A stretch of 23,997 bases of DNA from AG1 sp035559775 (GTDB taxonomy: Archaea; Thermoproteota; Thermoprotei_A; Sulfolobales; AG1). The translations under genes and the position numbers were made by a program. Below are positions 22,866 through 23,997 of the stretch, piece after piece. The stretch spans positions 1 through 23,997 of the forward strand of contig DATMAU010000044.1 in the NCBI GenBank assembly GCA_035559775.1, in the 5' to 3' direction. Every line of letters begins with the position of its first letter. Position 1 is the stretch's first letter. The notes beneath the pieces were generated by a model, which was not told the origin of the DNA, ran no database searches, and saw only the letters and a program-made list of their open reading frames with translations.

Positions 22866-23997
22866 CTAACATGCTGTTTTATTCCATGAAGCGTCATAGC
22901 ATATTATGCCCGGTATCTCTAGCGTTGTTTTTAACCTTATATCCCTCGAGGATGCTCCAACCCTGATCTCATAGACCCCTCCCTCCACAACCCATTTACC
23001 CCCGCTAAACATTGCCAGCATCTCTAGAGGTATTTTCACCTCGATATCCTCCCCCTCTCCTGATTCTAGTAATTTTGTTTTATAAAACCCCTTGAGCTCT
23101 TGGAGTGGTCTATAGACCCCGCTTCCCGGGGCTTTCACATAGATCTGCACAACCTCTTTACCCGGGTATGGGCCTTTATTAACCACTCTGAGTCTCGCGA
23201 TCACCGATTCCCCGTCTAGCTTTACCTCTAGATCTCGGTACTCGAATGCTGTGTAGCTCAAACCATAGCCGAACTCGTAGGCTGGTTCGAGTGCGAAGGT
23301 ATCGTAGTATCTATATCCTAGATAGATATCCTCACTATAAACAACCCCCACAGGGTTCTCGCGGGGCGTGCCTGGATATGTTCTCATAGCAGGTGTTTCG
23401 TAAAGATCCTTGGGCCATGTTAGGGGCAGCTTACCGCTCGGCGATACCTTTCCGAGGAGAATATCGGCCAAAGCCCTCCCAGCCTCCTGCCCGGGAAGCC
23501 AGAGAACGAGGATGGCGTCTACAAGATCCCTCCAGCTAGTTATATCGATAGGGCTTGGGATATTAAGCACAACGATAACCCTCTTACCATGCTTGTGGAA
23601 AGCCCCGGAAACCCTGGAGATCAGGCTGAGCTCATCGTCCCTTAAATAGTAATCACCCTTAACCGGGAATCTGTCGAAACCCTCCGTAGAGATCCTCGAG
23701 ATCGTTATCACAGCAGCGTTGCATCTCTCAGCCACCTTCTCAAGGAGATCATCTGTAAAGGGATCCTCCTGCAGGTGCATAACACGCATATACTCAACAA
23801 TAGCATCGAAATATTGCGTCAGCAACGCCCCTAAAAGCCTAGCATCAGTCTCGGCAAGAGCCTTCTCCCTAAGCCTTCTATAGACAGAAACAGACTCGCC
23901 AAGCTCGTAGAACCTGTGGGTCAGACTCCTATAGATCCTCTCAACCTCCTCATCAACCAAAACACCTCTCTCTTTCAAACCATCCGCTATAGATACA
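22866..23997 (-). CDS. Glycoside hydrolase family 3 beta-glucosidase, C-terminal part (5' end outside window)
   Basis: The frame is open to the window edge (preceding codons read SIADG before LKERGVLVDE), so the N-terminal TIM barrel with the Asp nucleophile is not in view. Visible: the end of the barrel linker (VDEEVERIYRSLTHRFYELG), the alpha/beta sandwich domain with ISRISTEGFDRFPVKGDYYL, KRVIVVLNIPSPID, LWLPGQEAGRALADILLGKV and SPSGKLPLTWP. Next comes the signature VYSEDIYLGYRYYD with YEFGYGLSYTAFEY, then a fibronectin-III-like domain (VVNKGPYPGKEVVQIYVKAP). The enzyme releases terminal beta-linked glucose or related sugars. No signal peptide can be judged. This fits the sugar-type transport and oxidation genes in the window. 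Confidence 0.93.
   Translation of the reverse strand, partial: VSIADGLKERGVLVDEEVERIYRSLTHRFYELGESVSVYRRLREKALAETDARLLGALLTQYFDAIVEYMRVMHLQEDPFTDDLLEKVAERCNAAVITISRISTEGFDRFPVKGDYYLRDDELSLISRVSGAFHKHGKRVIVVLNIPSPIDITSWRDLVDAILVLWLPGQEAGRALADILLGKVSPSGKLPLTWPKDLYETPAMRTYPGTPRENPVGVVYSEDIYLGYRYYDTFALEPAYEFGYGLSYTAFEYRDLEVKLDGESVIARLRVVNKGPYPGKEVVQIYVKAPGSGVYRPLQELKGFYKTKLLESGEGEDIEVKIPLEMLAMFSGGKWVVEGGVYEIRVGASSRDIRLKTTLEIPGIICYDASWNKTAC

Overview
The window looks like a hyperthermophilic or thermophilic Thermoproteota (crenarchaeal) chromosome. Reasons seen in the sequence: archaeal TATA boxes about 25 nt before starts, frequent GTG/TTG starts, heavy AGA/AGG/ATA codon use, short or absent leaders, and crenarchaeal-type protein families. 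These include a Cmr complex, a stalked extracytoplasmic solute-binding protein, HEPN/MNT pairs and a GH3 glucosidase. No rRNA or tRNA gene was found. The order or genus cannot be fixed from this sequence.

Layout. (1) 1-5712, minus strand: one tightly packed type III-B CRISPR effector operon, cmr4-cmr5-cmr1-cmr6-cmr2/cas10. Genes overlap or lie within 2 nt of each other, one promoter precedes cmr4, and cas10 runs off the left edge; no cmr3 is in view. (2) 6285-8731: a zinc-ribbon protein with two helical repeats, a small unknown protein, a decayed fragment and a winged-helix AAA+ ATPase. (3) 8975-14794: catabolic and transport genes, namely an M20 peptidase, an orphan family-5 solute-binding protein, an ACS-type MFS transporter and an SDR dehydrogenase. 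(4) 14880-20150: a gene graveyard. It holds broken genes (HEPN, MNT, PLP decarboxylase, TnpB C-terminus, FGGY kinase, other scraps). Only a T4-endonuclease-V-like DNA glycosylase and a HEPN/MNT-like pair look whole. (5) 20186-23997: a saccharopine-dehydrogenase-like protein, a membrane M28 peptidase with no visible start codon, a decayed second glycosylase copy and the C-terminal part of a GH3 beta-glucosidase.

The graveyard holds the most unusual material. First, at least six single CRISPR-type repeats (24 nt, Sulfolobales-like, ending in ATAGAATTGAAAG) are scattered without an array. Three share an AT-rich leader-like upstream sequence, and two with intact 3' handles lead directly into gene fragments. 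Second, a 330-350 bp element occurs in two full copies and one partial copy. It has its own TATA box followed by a segment whose helices are kept by compensatory base changes, and one copy ends in a near-ideal kink-turn. That copy cleanly interrupts a PLP-decarboxylase gene whose reading frame resumes after it, so the element behaves as a small mobile element encoding a structured RNA. Third, a TnpB-like C-terminal remnant with a dense run of perfect hairpins (guide-RNA-like) lies close by. Together these suggest an island where CRISPR repeats, HEPN/MNT toxin-antitoxin modules and a structured-RNA element have been recombining.
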